In this document: one piece after another, positions 47,520 to 58,281 of the stretch
Position numbering within the stretch: the first letter of the stretch is position 1
Layout of the letters: each line of letters starts with the position of its first letter
Assembly (NCBI GenBank): GCA_950295325.1
Contig: OX485809.1
Coordinates: forward strand, 21,080,001-21,144,000
Origin: Polytrichum commune
Lineage: Eukaryota; Streptophyta; Polytrichopsida; Polytrichales; Polytrichaceae
Direction: 5' to 3'
DNA length: 64,000 bases
Program-made: the position numbers and the translations under genes
The notes under the pieces: generated by a model
Database searches by the model: none
The model's input: only the letters and a program-made list of their open reading frames with translations
What the model was told of the DNA's origin: nothing

Positions 47520-48816
47520 GAATGTTATGATGAATATAACACACATTTAGTGGGAAGTCCAAGTCTGATTCAAGGTTCTTTGGATTCAATTCATTTGGCA
47601 TTGGTCGCGTTGGCCTTTTGTCTCAAAAAAAAAATTTAAAAAAAAAAAAAAAAGTCTGATTCAAGGATGGAATGTGATAAGATAAGTTAGAAGTGAGTAT
47701 CATGGACATTCTCCCCAAAGCAGTCAAACTTTTCTAAGATGCAACATATCTACCATATTTGGTTTTGATTGCAAATATGCGATTCCCGTATACTGGTAGC
47801 CTCTATGGCTTTTAAGTTATCTTACATATGGATGCCTGTTTATTTTGAAAAATTCGGGCATGTTTTGTCAAAATATGGCAATTTTACCATATTCCACAAG
47901 ATTATGTAGACGTTTGTTGGTTAATGATTATAGGATTGTGAGTAGAGAAGAGCTCCCGAAGAGCATGGATTAACATGAAATTGCAAGACTTCATGGAACT
48001 TGGTCTATGTCCTCAACAAGTTTTAAGGGTTTTGATTGCACATAGAAAATGGAATTATTTGGTATTGAGTTCAACTAAGACGAGTAAGGACATCAAGCAA
48101 TGTACTTTCAAAGGGATTTTTTGATTGTAAGTCATCTTACAAAACATGTGCACATTTCAATCAACTAGCCTTTCCAAGAGGGGTAGGAATATTGACTAAC
48201 AAAACATTTTATGAACATATATTTGAAGCTTGATTGTGTTGGACCAACAATGAACCTATAATATTCACATAGGCAAGTACTCTAGCAAGGGTGTATGTAA
48301 TAGGCCTCTCCACCTAAGGGTGTTGTTTAGAAGTTGAATAAGTAGTTAAGATTGTTGCAAGAGGCTTTGTTTTTCATTGGTTCATTCAATGAAGTTTTAT
48401 GTACAAAAAACTCAAGAGTGCTTTACAATACTTTATAATAATTTAATATTATCAATGACTTGTGTTTTATTGTTGGCACTTTGTCTAGTATTTTAGTTGA
48501 AATTCAAATTGGATGGTGAGTGTTTCACTTTAATTTTTGTTCATCTGATTAATTCTCAATGTCAAGTAAAGTCGTATAATCAATGACGTCAAACACAATC
48601 TACTACATTAAGGATGTAGAATTTATGTCAAATGTATTTGAGATGTTTTATTGATGCACGTTCTGATTCACTCATGGCATCCTATATTTACTTGTTCTTG
48701 ATTACACACAATGGCATTATAAAGACATACTATATAGTTGATATAGCTTGGGTCATTTGTCATTTTGCTCAGATTTTGTTATGGTAATGCAAGGATCTAC
48801 TTGAAAGCTTTAGATT
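47520..48816. other. No gene seen; poly-A tract
   Basis: A/T-rich with an A run at about 47624-47653. Nothing recognisable. Confidence 0.6.
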
Positions 48817-50135
48817 GTGTACATCCAAGTTGATATAGAGGGTGTGAATTCAATTTCTATATCAAAAATGTTAAATGTGGACCATATGAGCCTCCTCTTT
48901 TACATTATCAAATGGTGTTTCTCATTGATAAGAGATGATACACCTCACACGGCAATTCATTTGACCGAAGCCAAACTTCATATAGCACCTTGGAGAAGAA
49001 CAAAAAGACAACGACTTAGTGCACATGATGTCAAAGAACCAAAGACCAGACCACTTAACATGAACCAATGGCTCCAAACAAACTTAGCAGTAAAGAAGGC
49101 GTTAGTCATACTTAATTCACAAGCAAAAGGTGAGATTAAGACCCTTGGCTCACTAGACACTAACCATGTGATTTAGTGTGGCATTAAAATTGGTGTGACA
49201 TAGTAAGTACAGTGGTTGTCATGACTTGTTATGTAGCATCAAGTGTCATTTGACACCCTCTCCAATCGTCACCTAATTAATGGTCACAATTAACCCACAC
49301 TAGGAGAGGAAAAAAATAATATTGAGCAATCATTTTTGGAGGTTCTCATGGAAAATTTCTCCACCCTCGCCTCTCCCAAATTGTAGGGTACTTTGTGGCA
49401 AGATCTAAGCAATTCATTTGAAGTGGAATAGGTACAATGGACAGTATCATGGCCTTGAAAGACCACTTCATGTTCAAATATGTCCATGACAGCAAACTTC
49501 ATAATTGGTCAAAAAATAAGGTGTTCATGTTCAAGATGTATGTAGACCTTCCGGGTAGTGTACTCAATCTAATGAAGCAAATTTATACTAGGGATGATGT
49601 AGAATTCATGAGTCATGTTTGATCATGTGAAGCATATGAAAGATTGGACTACAATGGCCTATCGTGTATATGATAGTAACCACTGCAAGGTTCTTACAAT
49701 AGCATGTTGTGATATGTAATCGGAGGATGCTATGGCTTGAACAATTTATGGGGAAAATCTCAATGTAGTGATGCAAGATAGTGGTTTACCTACTATGAAC
49801 TTCAAGGAATTCATGGCAAATAGTGCACATGCAGATTGGATAGCAATGCGGAAGGTTTGTGCTGGTGGCAATCCAATTGTTCCTATGGAGGGATGTGAAC
49901 ACACTTGTCTATTCCACTAGCATGCAAACCTAGGTAAATCACCCAAAACCATATTTACCCTTCCTTGCAGCATGAACACATGTGCTTTTGAAAATAATAT
50001 AGAGATGCAAAGACTTTTTAGGAGGTTGAGATCAAATACCATGCTTTTTTGTGCTTGGTGGTTGTCCTCTGGCGCAACAAAAAAAAAAGATGGCATGTAC
50101 AGTTTTTCGGAATGGTTGGGACTCTAACACTATTG
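48817..50135 (+). pseudogene. Decayed transposase-like gene of a plant transposon
   Basis: Successive plus-strand fragments in changing frames read like one protein. 48817-49176 has LTEAKLHIAPWRRTKRQR. 49437-49622 has KVFMFKMYVDLPGSVLNL and DDVEFMSHV. After a frameshift the protein runs from about 49618 to 50135: MAYRVYDSNHCKVLTIACCDM, SEDAMA, MNFKEFMANSAHADWIAMRK, GCEHTCLFH and WWLSSGA. Stops fall at 49719 (TAA), 49738 (TGA) and in LFH* (TAG), where CAA, CGA or CAG/TGG codons would fit C-to-T changes. The layout (a core with a CCDMQSED-like block, MADSA..NW-like block, C..CLFHW block, WWLSSGA) resembles large transposon-derived proteins of plants with a DDE-like core, but I cannot name the superfamily with certainty. 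Confidence 0.5.
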
Positions 50136-50301
50136 ACATAGGTAGTGGGGTAGCCATATGCTTATTGTAAGTGCATATGTGTGCCCTTCACTATTTCCAT
50201 TGCATAATATATAAAATTGTTTGGTGGTATACGCAACGGTTCTCATGAAGTGTATGTTGTATTGGTAGGACCTCACGTTGGATCAAAGTGTTGAACTACC
50301 A

Positions 50302-50523
50302 TCAAGCAATCTTTCCAAAACAATGCACAACAAATGGCTTTAACAATATGAGAACCAAATGACGTGTTTGGATGATTAAACCATTGATGATATGATTTGT
50401 GCATTCATGCAGATCGCAAATTATTGAACATGACACAATAGTGTGACTGCCCGCTTGGACGGCCATGGCCATGGCTACCATGAGAGCAAACACGAGAACA
50501 GTCTTGGCAAATCCCAGCTCCAT
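50302..50523 (-). CDS. Small secreted Cys-containing ORF, truncated paralogue of 52443-52817
   Basis: A 73-residue frame starting at the ATG at 50523-50521 (the upstream TTG is not the start). The first 24 residues form a signal peptide (AKTVLVFALMVAMAMAVQA) nearly identical in pattern to the first 23 of the protein at 52443 (AKTALMFTLMAAMAMAAQA), and the DNA is also alike there (CATGGCCATGGCCG in both). After SC (residue 32) the similarity fades quickly, with a weak IINGLII versus IIVNGVVV match, and the rest is hydrophobic without the C-terminal cysteines of the other copy. It probably lost its tail by frameshift or rearrangement. It lies on the opposite strand about 2 kb away. Whether it is expressed is unknown. 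Confidence 0.45.
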   Translation of the reverse strand: MELGFAKTVLVFALMVAMAMAVQAGSHTIVSCSIICDLHECTNHIINGLIIQTRHLVLILLKPFVVHCFGKIA

Positions 50524-50800
50524 CAAAAACTTCGATTGCGCCGAACCGGGTAGTTTCTGATTTTCTTAGCAATTGGGAATGGCACAAGTAGTGAATACAA
50601 ATTATAGAGTCTTACAAGTCAATCAATAATCGACGTACATTGCCACCTCATCACCTGCATGAAACATTACATGTGAACAGCCTTCACAATCCCTGGAGAG
50701 CGCTCTTAATGAAAAAAGTTTGTCAACTTTCTCATGGACCTCGATTTGAGTCAAAACTTTCCATCACGTATGCATGGCTTTGTAAAGTGAATATCTTCAG

Positions 50801-51140
50801 CTCGGGGGGGGGGGGGTAGTCATTGGTTGGAGTAGCAATATACGTGCGAACAAATGATAGGGTATTTTAAAAACATGGGGGCAAAAACTTATAAATGGAC
50901 TTAAGAGTAATATAGGGTATCAAAAATGACATTGGACATCTTTAAAGTACTATAGGGTATGGAATTATAAGTAATTTGGAATTATAAGTAATGCAAGCCA
51001 TTTTTCTATTAACCCAAAGTAGAAAATTACACAATGATAGCATGTGAAAACAAGAAGAGAATTGAAAGCAATACCCCCCTATAAAATAGTGGTTATTCGC
51101 ACCTATATCCTTAATTTTTAAACACACTGACCCCCCCGAG
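50801..51140. mobile_element. CTCGGGG-family MITE (340 bp), copy 3
   Basis: Starts CTC plus 13 G (50801-50816), ends CCCCCCCGAG (51131-51140), and has a perfect 8-bp duplication ATCTTCAG (50793-50800, 51141-51148). The interior has several ATAGGGTA words as in copy 2 (38457) but no ORF of note. It is a short derivative moved by the same activity as the larger copies. Confidence 0.85.
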
Positions 51141-51248
51141 ATCTTCAGATGTGAAACCCTTACGTGCTCATCAAAGAGCTTGTAGTAAACGAGCATGCTT
51201 TACTTCCCGAGCACTCCGGATGAATAATCATGTTGCACAATCCAATTA

Positions 51249-51275
51249 CTACCAACGTTTTTGATGGAGCTGGAC
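51249..51275 (+). pseudogene. Short fragment matching the start of the secreted-protein ORF
   Basis: GTTTTTGATGGAGCTGG here matches the minus-strand leader and start region of the 50302-50523 ORF (around 50530-50512). Only about 25 bp can be matched, so it may be a small duplication remnant. Confidence 0.3.
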
Positions 51276-51478
51276 TTTGGCCACAACAAGGCCACATGCC
51301 GAGTGAGAACCTGCTGAACTGCAGGGTAGAGTTGCTGCTCTTGCCATGCAAAAGATCAGGTGGGGTTGGGATATGGCAATTAAGTAAAGGAGCCTTGCGG
51401 CATATCCTTTAATATCATCTATGTCCGTAATGCATGATCGTAAAGCTGGAGGCCGCGTAAAGAGGAGGTGCAGGCATG

Positions 51479-51707
51479 CAATGATTGTGGAGAACCGACA
51501 ATTAGTTACAAATAAACCGGTTGAGTTTGAGAAATAACCGGTTGAAGAAGTTCAAGATTGCAAGAAGATTACCGATCATTCTAAGGGAATTTATAGAATA
51601 TACCCCAATTTCATAAAAGGAAAACCGGAGGATGTCAACATGTAACCGGTTGGACTTGCAAACACTAGGATCTCAACCGGTTATGCCCAAAAGTCTCCCC
51701 AATCACT
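51479..51707 (+). mobile_element. Mutator-type MITE (ACCGGTT family), copy 6
   Basis: Flanked by a perfect 9-bp duplication GCAGGCATG (51470-51478, 51708-51716). The terminal inverted repeat is CAATGATTGTGGAGA / (inverted) AGTGATTGGGGAGA. Contains four ACCGGTT words. It has two stops in the frame that is open in copies 1 and 5. Confidence 0.85.
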
Positions 51708-51855
51708 GCAGGCATGTTGAGAGGGTTTGATTTGTTGAGGTGGATGAAAGTTACGTGGATGGATCCACCTAGAATGAGCGTATTTAAGATGCCGTGGTCT
51801 TGGAGGTCATCATCCAATGCAATTAGTTGTCCACAGCTCTCAACCTTGCCACTGA

Positions 51856-52405
51856 GGGCCACTTTATATTAGGGTCCATTTCTAGGGCCCATTTCCAAAC
51901 CCTAGGCATCAACCAATGAGAGTGCTTAGACCCAAATGGGCCCTAATATGGGCCCAAGGGCTTTATATTGAGAGTCGGCCCACTTCTCCTAAAGCTTGCG
52001 TGGCGGGTGACATGGCGGCGTTTTGGAGGGAAAAAAGTGGGCCGAAGGCAAAAAAATGGGTCGAGGGTTTATGGAGACACACTTCGCATCTACGGCCCAC
52101 TTCACCCAACTTCCGTCATATAGTCATTTATGACTTTATGACTTTATGACTTTAGTTCAAGCAAAGGCATAATTCATTTAAGAAAAAGTGGGCCGTGGAT
52201 TGGGCCTTACAATATAAAGTCCCTAGGCCCATTTGGAAGGCCCACTTTAAAGTAGAATTTCCAATTTGGGCCCAACAAGTGGGCCTATGGACTTTATATT
52301 GCAAGGCCCACTCAACGGCCCACTTTGTAAAGTAGGGCTAAAGTTAAGGCCCACTTCAAGTCCAAGTGGGCTCAACTCCAAATGGGCCCTAATATAAAGT
52401 GGCCC
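51856..52405. mobile_element. PIF/Harbinger-type MITE directly upstream of the secreted-protein gene
   Basis: The termini GGGCCACTTTATATTAGGG (51856-51874 and inverted 52387-52405) are perfect inverted repeats for 19 bp, with a near-perfect continuation (YCCATTT). TGA flanks both ends (51853-51855, 52406-52408). Inside, 52186-52232 and 52282-52330 form another imperfect inverted pair of about 46 bp built from AAAGTGGGCC and TATAAAGTCC words, so the element may be a composite of two related insertions. No coding capacity. The right terminus contains TATAAAG at 52393-52399. Confidence 0.8.
52393..52399 (+). promoter_or_regulatory. Candidate TATA box inside the MITE terminal repeat
   Basis: TATAAAG lies 50 bp before the ATG at 52443, which would put the transcription start near 52425 and leave a short leader. 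It belongs to the MITE's right terminal repeat. Promoter use is inferred from position only. Confidence 0.45.
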
Positions 52406-52442
52406 TGAAGCCACCTCCTACTTCCAACACTCACTTCATCCA

Positions 52443-52817
52443 ATGGCTTCTGGTGCGAAGACTGCTCTCATGTTCACGCTCATGGCAGCCATGGCCATGG
52501 CCGCCCAAGCAAGCAGTCGCAATGTGTCTTGCACAAACCAATTTTGCAGGCCTATCATAGTGAACGGCGTTGTGGTAGGGGTGAATCTCACCATGGACGT
52601 CCCAGTTGACAATGTTCTCAAAACACTCACGTTTGTAATGCCAAACATACTCGGGAAGGGGGTCGTAAGCACTTGCAGTTGTCCACCGGAGGTGACCGCA
52701 GTGGCATTCCTTGAACTGGGTGTGGACCTCGTGGTGGAAGTGACCGCGTGCACTTTGCCATCGTTGTTGCGTTGGATCCTTGGAAGATTCGCCCTTGGCA
52801 ATGAATTGTGTTTATAA
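52443..52817 (+). CDS. Small secreted cysteine protein, unknown family
   Basis: An intact 124-residue frame, the most gene-like ORF in the window. Residues 1-23 are a clear signal peptide (K6, hydrophobic core LMFTLMAAMAMAAQA, cleavage likely after A23), so the product should enter the secretory pathway. The mature part of about 100 residues has six cysteines (30, 35, 78, 80, 103, 123), enough for three disulfides, and two N-glycosylation sequons (NVS at 27, NLT at 48). Codon use is GC-richer than the surroundings. The ATG follows a MITE by 37 bp, with TATAAAG 50 bp upstream, and AATAAA lies at 52966-52971 about 150 bp after the stop. A relative sits at 50302-50523 on the other strand. I do not recognise the family; the length and cysteines would suit an apoplastic or defence-type peptide, which is a guess. 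Confidence 0.6.
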   Translation: MASGAKTALMFTLMAAMAMAAQASSRNVSCTNQFCRPIIVNGVVVGVNLTMDVPVDNVLKTLTFVMPNILGKGVVSTCSCPPEVTAVAFLELGVDLVVEVTACTLPSLLRWILGRFALGNELCL

Positions 52818-52965
52818 ACTTCTTCCACAACCAAATCCTCATGTAACATTTACGTACAACTCTCCATGTAGACTACTCCAATGTTCCCTTACAGTTGTTG
52901 TCTTCCTTTCACGCATGATCACAAGCTCAAAGCTCGAATATAGTTCGTCAACAAGTATGATATAA

Positions 52966-52971
52966 AATAAA
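52966..52971 (+). terminator. Candidate polyadenylation signal
   Basis: AATAAA about 150 bp after the stop codon of the secreted-protein gene. Common in AT-rich DNA, so weak evidence alone. Confidence 0.3.
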
Positions 52972-54100
52972 ACAAAATGTGGCTCGATGCACTATGGTGT
53001 TGATGTGTTGTGCAACAATTTTGATAGCTCAAATCAATGCGGTCATGGTGGTGGTGGTTTCGGCATGCCAGCGTAGGTTGCACAACACAACGTAGGTTTG
53101 GGATGGTTTTCCTAGCAACCGCCTTTTGATTCCTTTATGATGTGGATTTTGTGTTCTCAGGTTGCACTGGCTCCAACGTTGGGCTTGAAGGGGTGTTAAA
53201 GGTTTCTCATTCACAGTTTCACTCGAATAGTTGAGGATTGCACCTTCTACGACACGTGTTGAAAGTACACATGTCCACATCGTGTGGCCAACCTTTTACA
53301 ACATACAACAACGCATATGTATATTTTATGTTTCGCAACCCATTTCCATAAGCTTTTGTGTCACAAATCCACATGACTGAAATCCTAGAACTTGATCCAT
53401 TTTAGGAGGGAGGTTTTGATGGATCTTAGCACTAAGATGTTGCACATGTATTAGTGCACGCGTCATATACAACATGTAGAGGTTTAGACTGTAGACTTGT
53501 GTGTCAACCCCCCTTGCCAAGATAGTGTATGTTTAGAACGTTCTAATGTCATTCCAAATTTCATGTTGAACATGGGAAAGTTGAAATTTCGAACACCTAA
53601 AATGCATTGAAATTTTTACTTATCATGAAATGCCTACTCATTGTTGTGTGTAATTAGGGATGTGCACTTGTGATGACAAAAGCATCTAACAAAAAGCAAC
53701 AACATAACAACTGCAACTTCAAATGATTGTATTCCATGTTCGCCAACCATTATATTATATGTGTAGTTTTGGAGTCTAATGTAAGTCATATTGTAGCTTG
53801 GAAATGTTCAAAATCCATGCATAAATCCAAATGTACTTAAATCCTAGTGTTGTATTCAGCTATGTGATGTTTTTGGGATTGTTGTTGCTTGAAGGAGTAA
53901 TATGTTGATATGTTCTTTTAGCCCACCCTGGGATCTGAAGACATACTTAAACATGAGAGGCTTGACTTTGGTGGAGTGCAAAGTCAAGGGTTGGTTTCCA
54001 TGTAGACCGCTTGCCCACTACGTTCTAGAAAATAATGGGTCAGAGGTGTTCGTGTGTAGTTAAGTACAAGCCACCATCCAACCACGTTATGATCAGCCAC
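52972..54100. other. No gene seen
   Basis: Includes a GGT-rich patch at 53040-53062. Words at 53655-53840 (GGGATGTGCA, CATGTTCGCCAACCAT) match 45475-45640, indicating another old dispersed repeat. Confidence 0.5.
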
Positions 54101-54114
54101 TAGAATGTGGAGGA

Positions 54115-55320
54115 TTGTGGACACATACCGCTGGCCTTCCAAGGTGGTTCATTGGGGAAAGGATAAAACCAAGCTTCTTTGAAGTGGAAAGCCCCGACAC
54201 ACACTGGAGATCCCAGTTTGTGGCAAATGCTATGAATTCTGAAGTGGGTGCAAAATATCTTAACACAAGGGATTGTGCATTGGTCCGAACTATTTGGATT
54301 GACAATGAGGACATTGGACTTGCCGCCCAGGTCCAAGTACAATTCTCATCATTTGGACAAAGTGAAATACTCATCCATGAGGACTCACATTGAGGAGTCT
54401 TTGAAATATGATGACAATGTGGTGGCCCATATTAGCAATGTCCTAGAGTCAAAATTCGATGCACTCCATGCATGATCTATTTCTCGGTTTCCATAAGCAT
54501 CAAAGAAAAAATGTCGGGTTTTGTTGGCTGATACAAGACATGCATGCAAGGCTAAAGTCTAAAGTGACATATACGGTACTCTCGCTCCAACTCAAACATG
54601 CATGAAGAAGGAATACTATTCCAACAACAACGTGCCATGTGAATTTTGGTTTTGCGACGTTGACATCAATCGTTGCATGAAAGGAAGCAAAAATAAAATG
54701 GGTATTAATTTGGCCTACTTTTCCAAGCACATGGCTAATGAAGATTGGGATAAACCTTTGTCGGGAGGAAGTTTTTGCATTGGAGGGCGTTGGATTCCAG
54801 CTTTGGCAAAGGGAGGCACTATGATTGTGATGGGGATTGCAAACTATGCCCAACCTCCCCATACATGAGTCACATTTTCATGTGCCTCCGAACCCATGCG
54901 TGCACCCCAACAACATATTCTCTGAAACCTTACAACGCAACCTTGCAACCTTACAACCTTTTTGTCATAGGAGCACAATAAATGGGAGAGCGCCTCACAC
55001 TTAAATGGGCATTATGTGGTCGGAGTCACATCCATCCCATACCTAGGATATGGGTGCAATATCACTTTTGTCTCCAATGAGGACAATACATACATTGCCT
55101 CAATTGTTGATATCCCCCTCCAATTGCCTGCATTTCACAAAATATCATTTGTATCATTGGGGAAGAGGATTCAATGGGTTTCATGCAAACACTTGTATTA
55201 CTTGTTTAGGTATATATGCAAGGTAACTACACCACCGACAAGTTCTTACATGGCCCAACTTTTAGCTACAACGAGGTCATGTGCCTTTTCGAGCTCACCG
55301 GTGTGGTGAAACAATCTTAG
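54115..55320 (+). pseudogene. Broken unidentified gene with a decayed paralogue at 60.8-61.1 kb
   Basis: Open pieces in changing frames look like one coding unit. 54115-54393: FIGERIKPSFFEVESP, VGAKYLNTRDCALVRTIWID, AQVQVQFSSFGQSEI. The frame shifts near 54360 to IEESLKYDDNVVAHISNVLESK. After stops comes 54602-54868: NNVPCEFWFCDVDINRCMKG, LSGGSFCIGGRWIPALAKGG. Further stops precede 55016-55235: VGVTSIPYLGYGCNITFVSN, FHKISFVSLGKR, LYYLFRYICK. A one-base deletion near 55227 shifts to TTDKFLHGPTFSYNEVM and ELTGVVKQS ending at 55320. The last two blocks are shared with 60831-61094. Conserved wording after so many breaks suggests a once-real gene rather than chance. Two genes in a row is also possible. 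Family unknown. Confidence 0.5.
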
Positions 55321-56788
55321 TGTTGATTTTTGGATAGATAGATAGATAGATAAGTGTATAGTGATTGTGCCATAATATACTTTTAGTAATTTGAGTTCGA
55401 CAAAAATATCCCTATACCATAATTATGTTTTGGCTTGACATTTCTTCCTAAATTGGAGACACACATGAATAAGGAGCCCATAACCATGGCAATACATAAT
55501 GCACAAATTCCATGAAAATAGGCCCCATCCCTCTATAATAAAATGATCAAGTGTATTATTTTTTATTTACTATGGAATTGTCTAAACTTGGTAAGAATAT
55601 TATTTTTTTCATGCTCATTGCTCACATGTTATTGCTCACATGCTAGCTTTAATTAACACATGACTATGATAAACATTTAGCAAGCATAGTTCTACGCCCG
55701 GGGGAGGGGGACAATCTTCTAAAGGATTATAACTTGCATGTACAATTAATTTGTAATCAATGATAGTAATTAATTAAAAAATTATTTGGGAAAACTTTAT
55801 CAAGAATTACTAGCAAGTACAACTTTTAAAAAATCAAGGACAATTAGCAAGCATGTATTATAAATGTTATTAGAAAGTACAAGTTTTTGTTTTATTTTTA
55901 TATCTTATGCACAAATCCCATGCACTTGTTCAATTATGGGGGGCAAGGGGGGGGGGAGAATCCATGATGTCATCAATTTGGATTAGTGACATCATCATTC
56001 TAATAGCAATATGTGTTCATGTGGTACAATCGGACCACCCACAAATTTAAAACTCAAATCAAAAGGGATTGATGAGGACAAAATTAGCTCTCTATAGTGT
56101 TGATTGTTGGTAGTAAAAAAAATTAAATAAATACCACCCTAGAAAGGGTTAAAAAAGTAATATTGGTAAAAAAAGAGTAATCGAGGTAAAGTACATGTTT
56201 GTTATACCTCAAGAATTTGATAAGATGTCATGTGCCTCAAGTATTGTCATTATGTAATCATGCCAACACATAATGAAGATTTTGCTAGTAAGGTTGTTAA
56301 AACATAAGTAATGTACTATTGCATGTGTTTAAATTGTGAAGATTATGCCTCATTTGCACTAATGCCCTCCCAAACAAACTATTCGTGTGTTTCAAAGGCA
56401 TATATCATGTGTTTTAAACAAGGCCTAGTTATTATTTATGTCACACACTTAATCCACACATCAAGTGTATTGAACCAACAAAGCTCATTGCAACAAACAT
56501 GTGAGCATTGAAACGTTATCCATGTCATGTTGAGCCTTCCTTGATTTGAGAAAAAAGAAAGGGAAAAGGGGGGGGGGGGATCACCCTAAGTGCTTCACAC
56601 TTAGCACTTGCTTAGTAAGCCAATACAATATAAACCAAGCCACTTGCTCCACTCGCTCATGGTAAGAGTGAGATAGATTTGCTCTATGGGGGTTTAAGGT
56701 TTCTATGGGGATACCTAAAGTAGGCGAGCTTCAACAAACTTTGAATTTTTTTAACTTGTTTTTGAAATTTTACCCTATAGCAAGACAC
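55321..56788. other. No gene seen; (GATA)n and G runs
   Basis: (GATA)n at about 55335-55352, G runs near 55943-55959 and 56567-56579, otherwise A/T-rich. No motif in the small frames. Confidence 0.55.
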
Positions 56789-56965
56789 CTCGGGCGGGGA
56801 AGGGGGGGGCACTAGAAAAAAACATACAAACTACATGCGATAAACTATAGGGTCTCACAATTACATATATTATAGGGTGCCCTAAGTGTGTGAAATGTGA
56901 TTATGTGTAATTTAGCAATTGATAAAATATCATAATATTACCTAAGTGGTACATATATAATATTA
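56789..56965 (+). mobile_element. CTCGGGG-family transposon, left end only (copy 4)
   Basis: Starts CTCGGGCGGGGAAGGGGGGGG then CACTAGAAAAA. The next 170 bp follow copy 2 (38457 onward) closely: ACATGCGATAAACTATAGGGTCT, TATAGGGTGCCCT, GATTATGTGTAAT, ATTACCTAAGTGGTACATAT. Similarity stops at about 56965 and no right terminus with CCCGAG was found downstream, so the rest is lost or this is an aberrant insertion. Confidence 0.65.
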
Positions 56966-57803
56966 CGAACATAAAGGGCTAGATATGAAAAATCATTTGT
57001 GAGATGTCTCCTAGGATTCCAAGAGGGTTGGGACTTGAGAAAGTAAGGAGCTTCGAAAGGGGTGGGTTAGGGTTAGAGCATCACACCAAACTTATTACTT
57101 GCCTCTCCTCTCCTCTCTTTTCCTATGTTACATTTTGTTATGCTAAATAATGTTGACTAGATTTGGTGTTGTATTTGTGAATTGCAAGCAAGTCATTGTT
57201 GGGAGCCATAAGAAAGTCTTAAACATCCTCAATTTCCTTTATAATAGTATTACAGTCTTGGACTCTGAACCTTTAATAAGCTAAGGTTGTGGTGAGAACA
57301 TAAATTTATGTTTTCATGTTGTTTGTGTTTGATTTATGGATTGCAATCTCGATTTTCAACCATCAAGAATTTCCAAGTATGATATGTCTCTAGAAGAGGC
57401 ATACCCGTATGTAGCTTGAAACTGTTGTATTTGGTGCTCGCATCCAAGATATGAATGTCTATAGCACATAATGACCCACTGTTAAAAATTTTGACAACAA
57501 ACAAGTTTCGATTCTTGACTCCAAATCAAATGTGTCATTAGTTCCAAGGAGGAGGGTAAAAAATCGTTAACAAAGTAGTTTGAAACCAACCTAATTTCCA
57601 AAGATGAACATTGTTGTTCTCCTATTGTTGCCATTGTGATTTCTCTTCACCAACACTAGGTCTTGGTTAGGCACATCATCACCTTCAGTTATCCCAAAAC
57701 CTATTTTGATCATTTAGCATTTGTGTTCACATTTGTTGAACGCGTGGAGCCACTCCTAAAAACCATGAAGCAAGGGACATGGGGAAGGAAACTAACACAC
57801 TTA
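56966..57803. other. No gene seen
   Basis: AT-rich. No convincing coding frame or repeat terminus. Confidence 0.55.
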
Positions 57804-58281
57804 GGCCCCCTTTACACACAAACCAAGACCCGTGACTATGAAAACCTAAGGGACCTTGATATTCATCCAAGGCCGTGCCATAGGAAAATAGAATAGTTCA
57901 ATAGATGTTTTGAATTTTCCAATAGATGGACCCTTAAGCTTAGTGGAAGCGAAATTGGATCATATTGAGAGACCGCAACATAATTTATGGACAATTCAAA
58001 ACAATAGGGTGTTTAGACCCCATCATGGTATCCTAATTGCTTGCCACGATTCCTAGTTTTCCGTTAGACTCACCTCTTTTTGAGGGGTCTATCACAGTAT
58101 CAAGTAGACCATGAAACATTATCCACTTGGTGCCATGTAGGAAGCCATGTGGATTCTTCATCCATTCGAGTTTGTTTGGTACCTTGGACCCTCATGGTCT
58201 TGTAAAGCGAACTTGGACCATCTCCAACTTCTCGACCAATCACATGATCTGTATATCACGGGTCAAATTTTAGAGTGGCCC
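57804..58281 (+). mobile_element. Harbinger-like MITE (GGGCCACTTCACAC family), copy 5, diverged
   Basis: The left end GGCCCCCTTTACACACAAACC and right end GAGTGGCCCA resemble the family termini. Interior blocks such as ACCATGAAACATTATCCACTTGGTGCCATGTAGGAA (58105-58140) follow copies 1-3. TTA precedes the left end, but the duplication is not exact. Confidence 0.55.
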
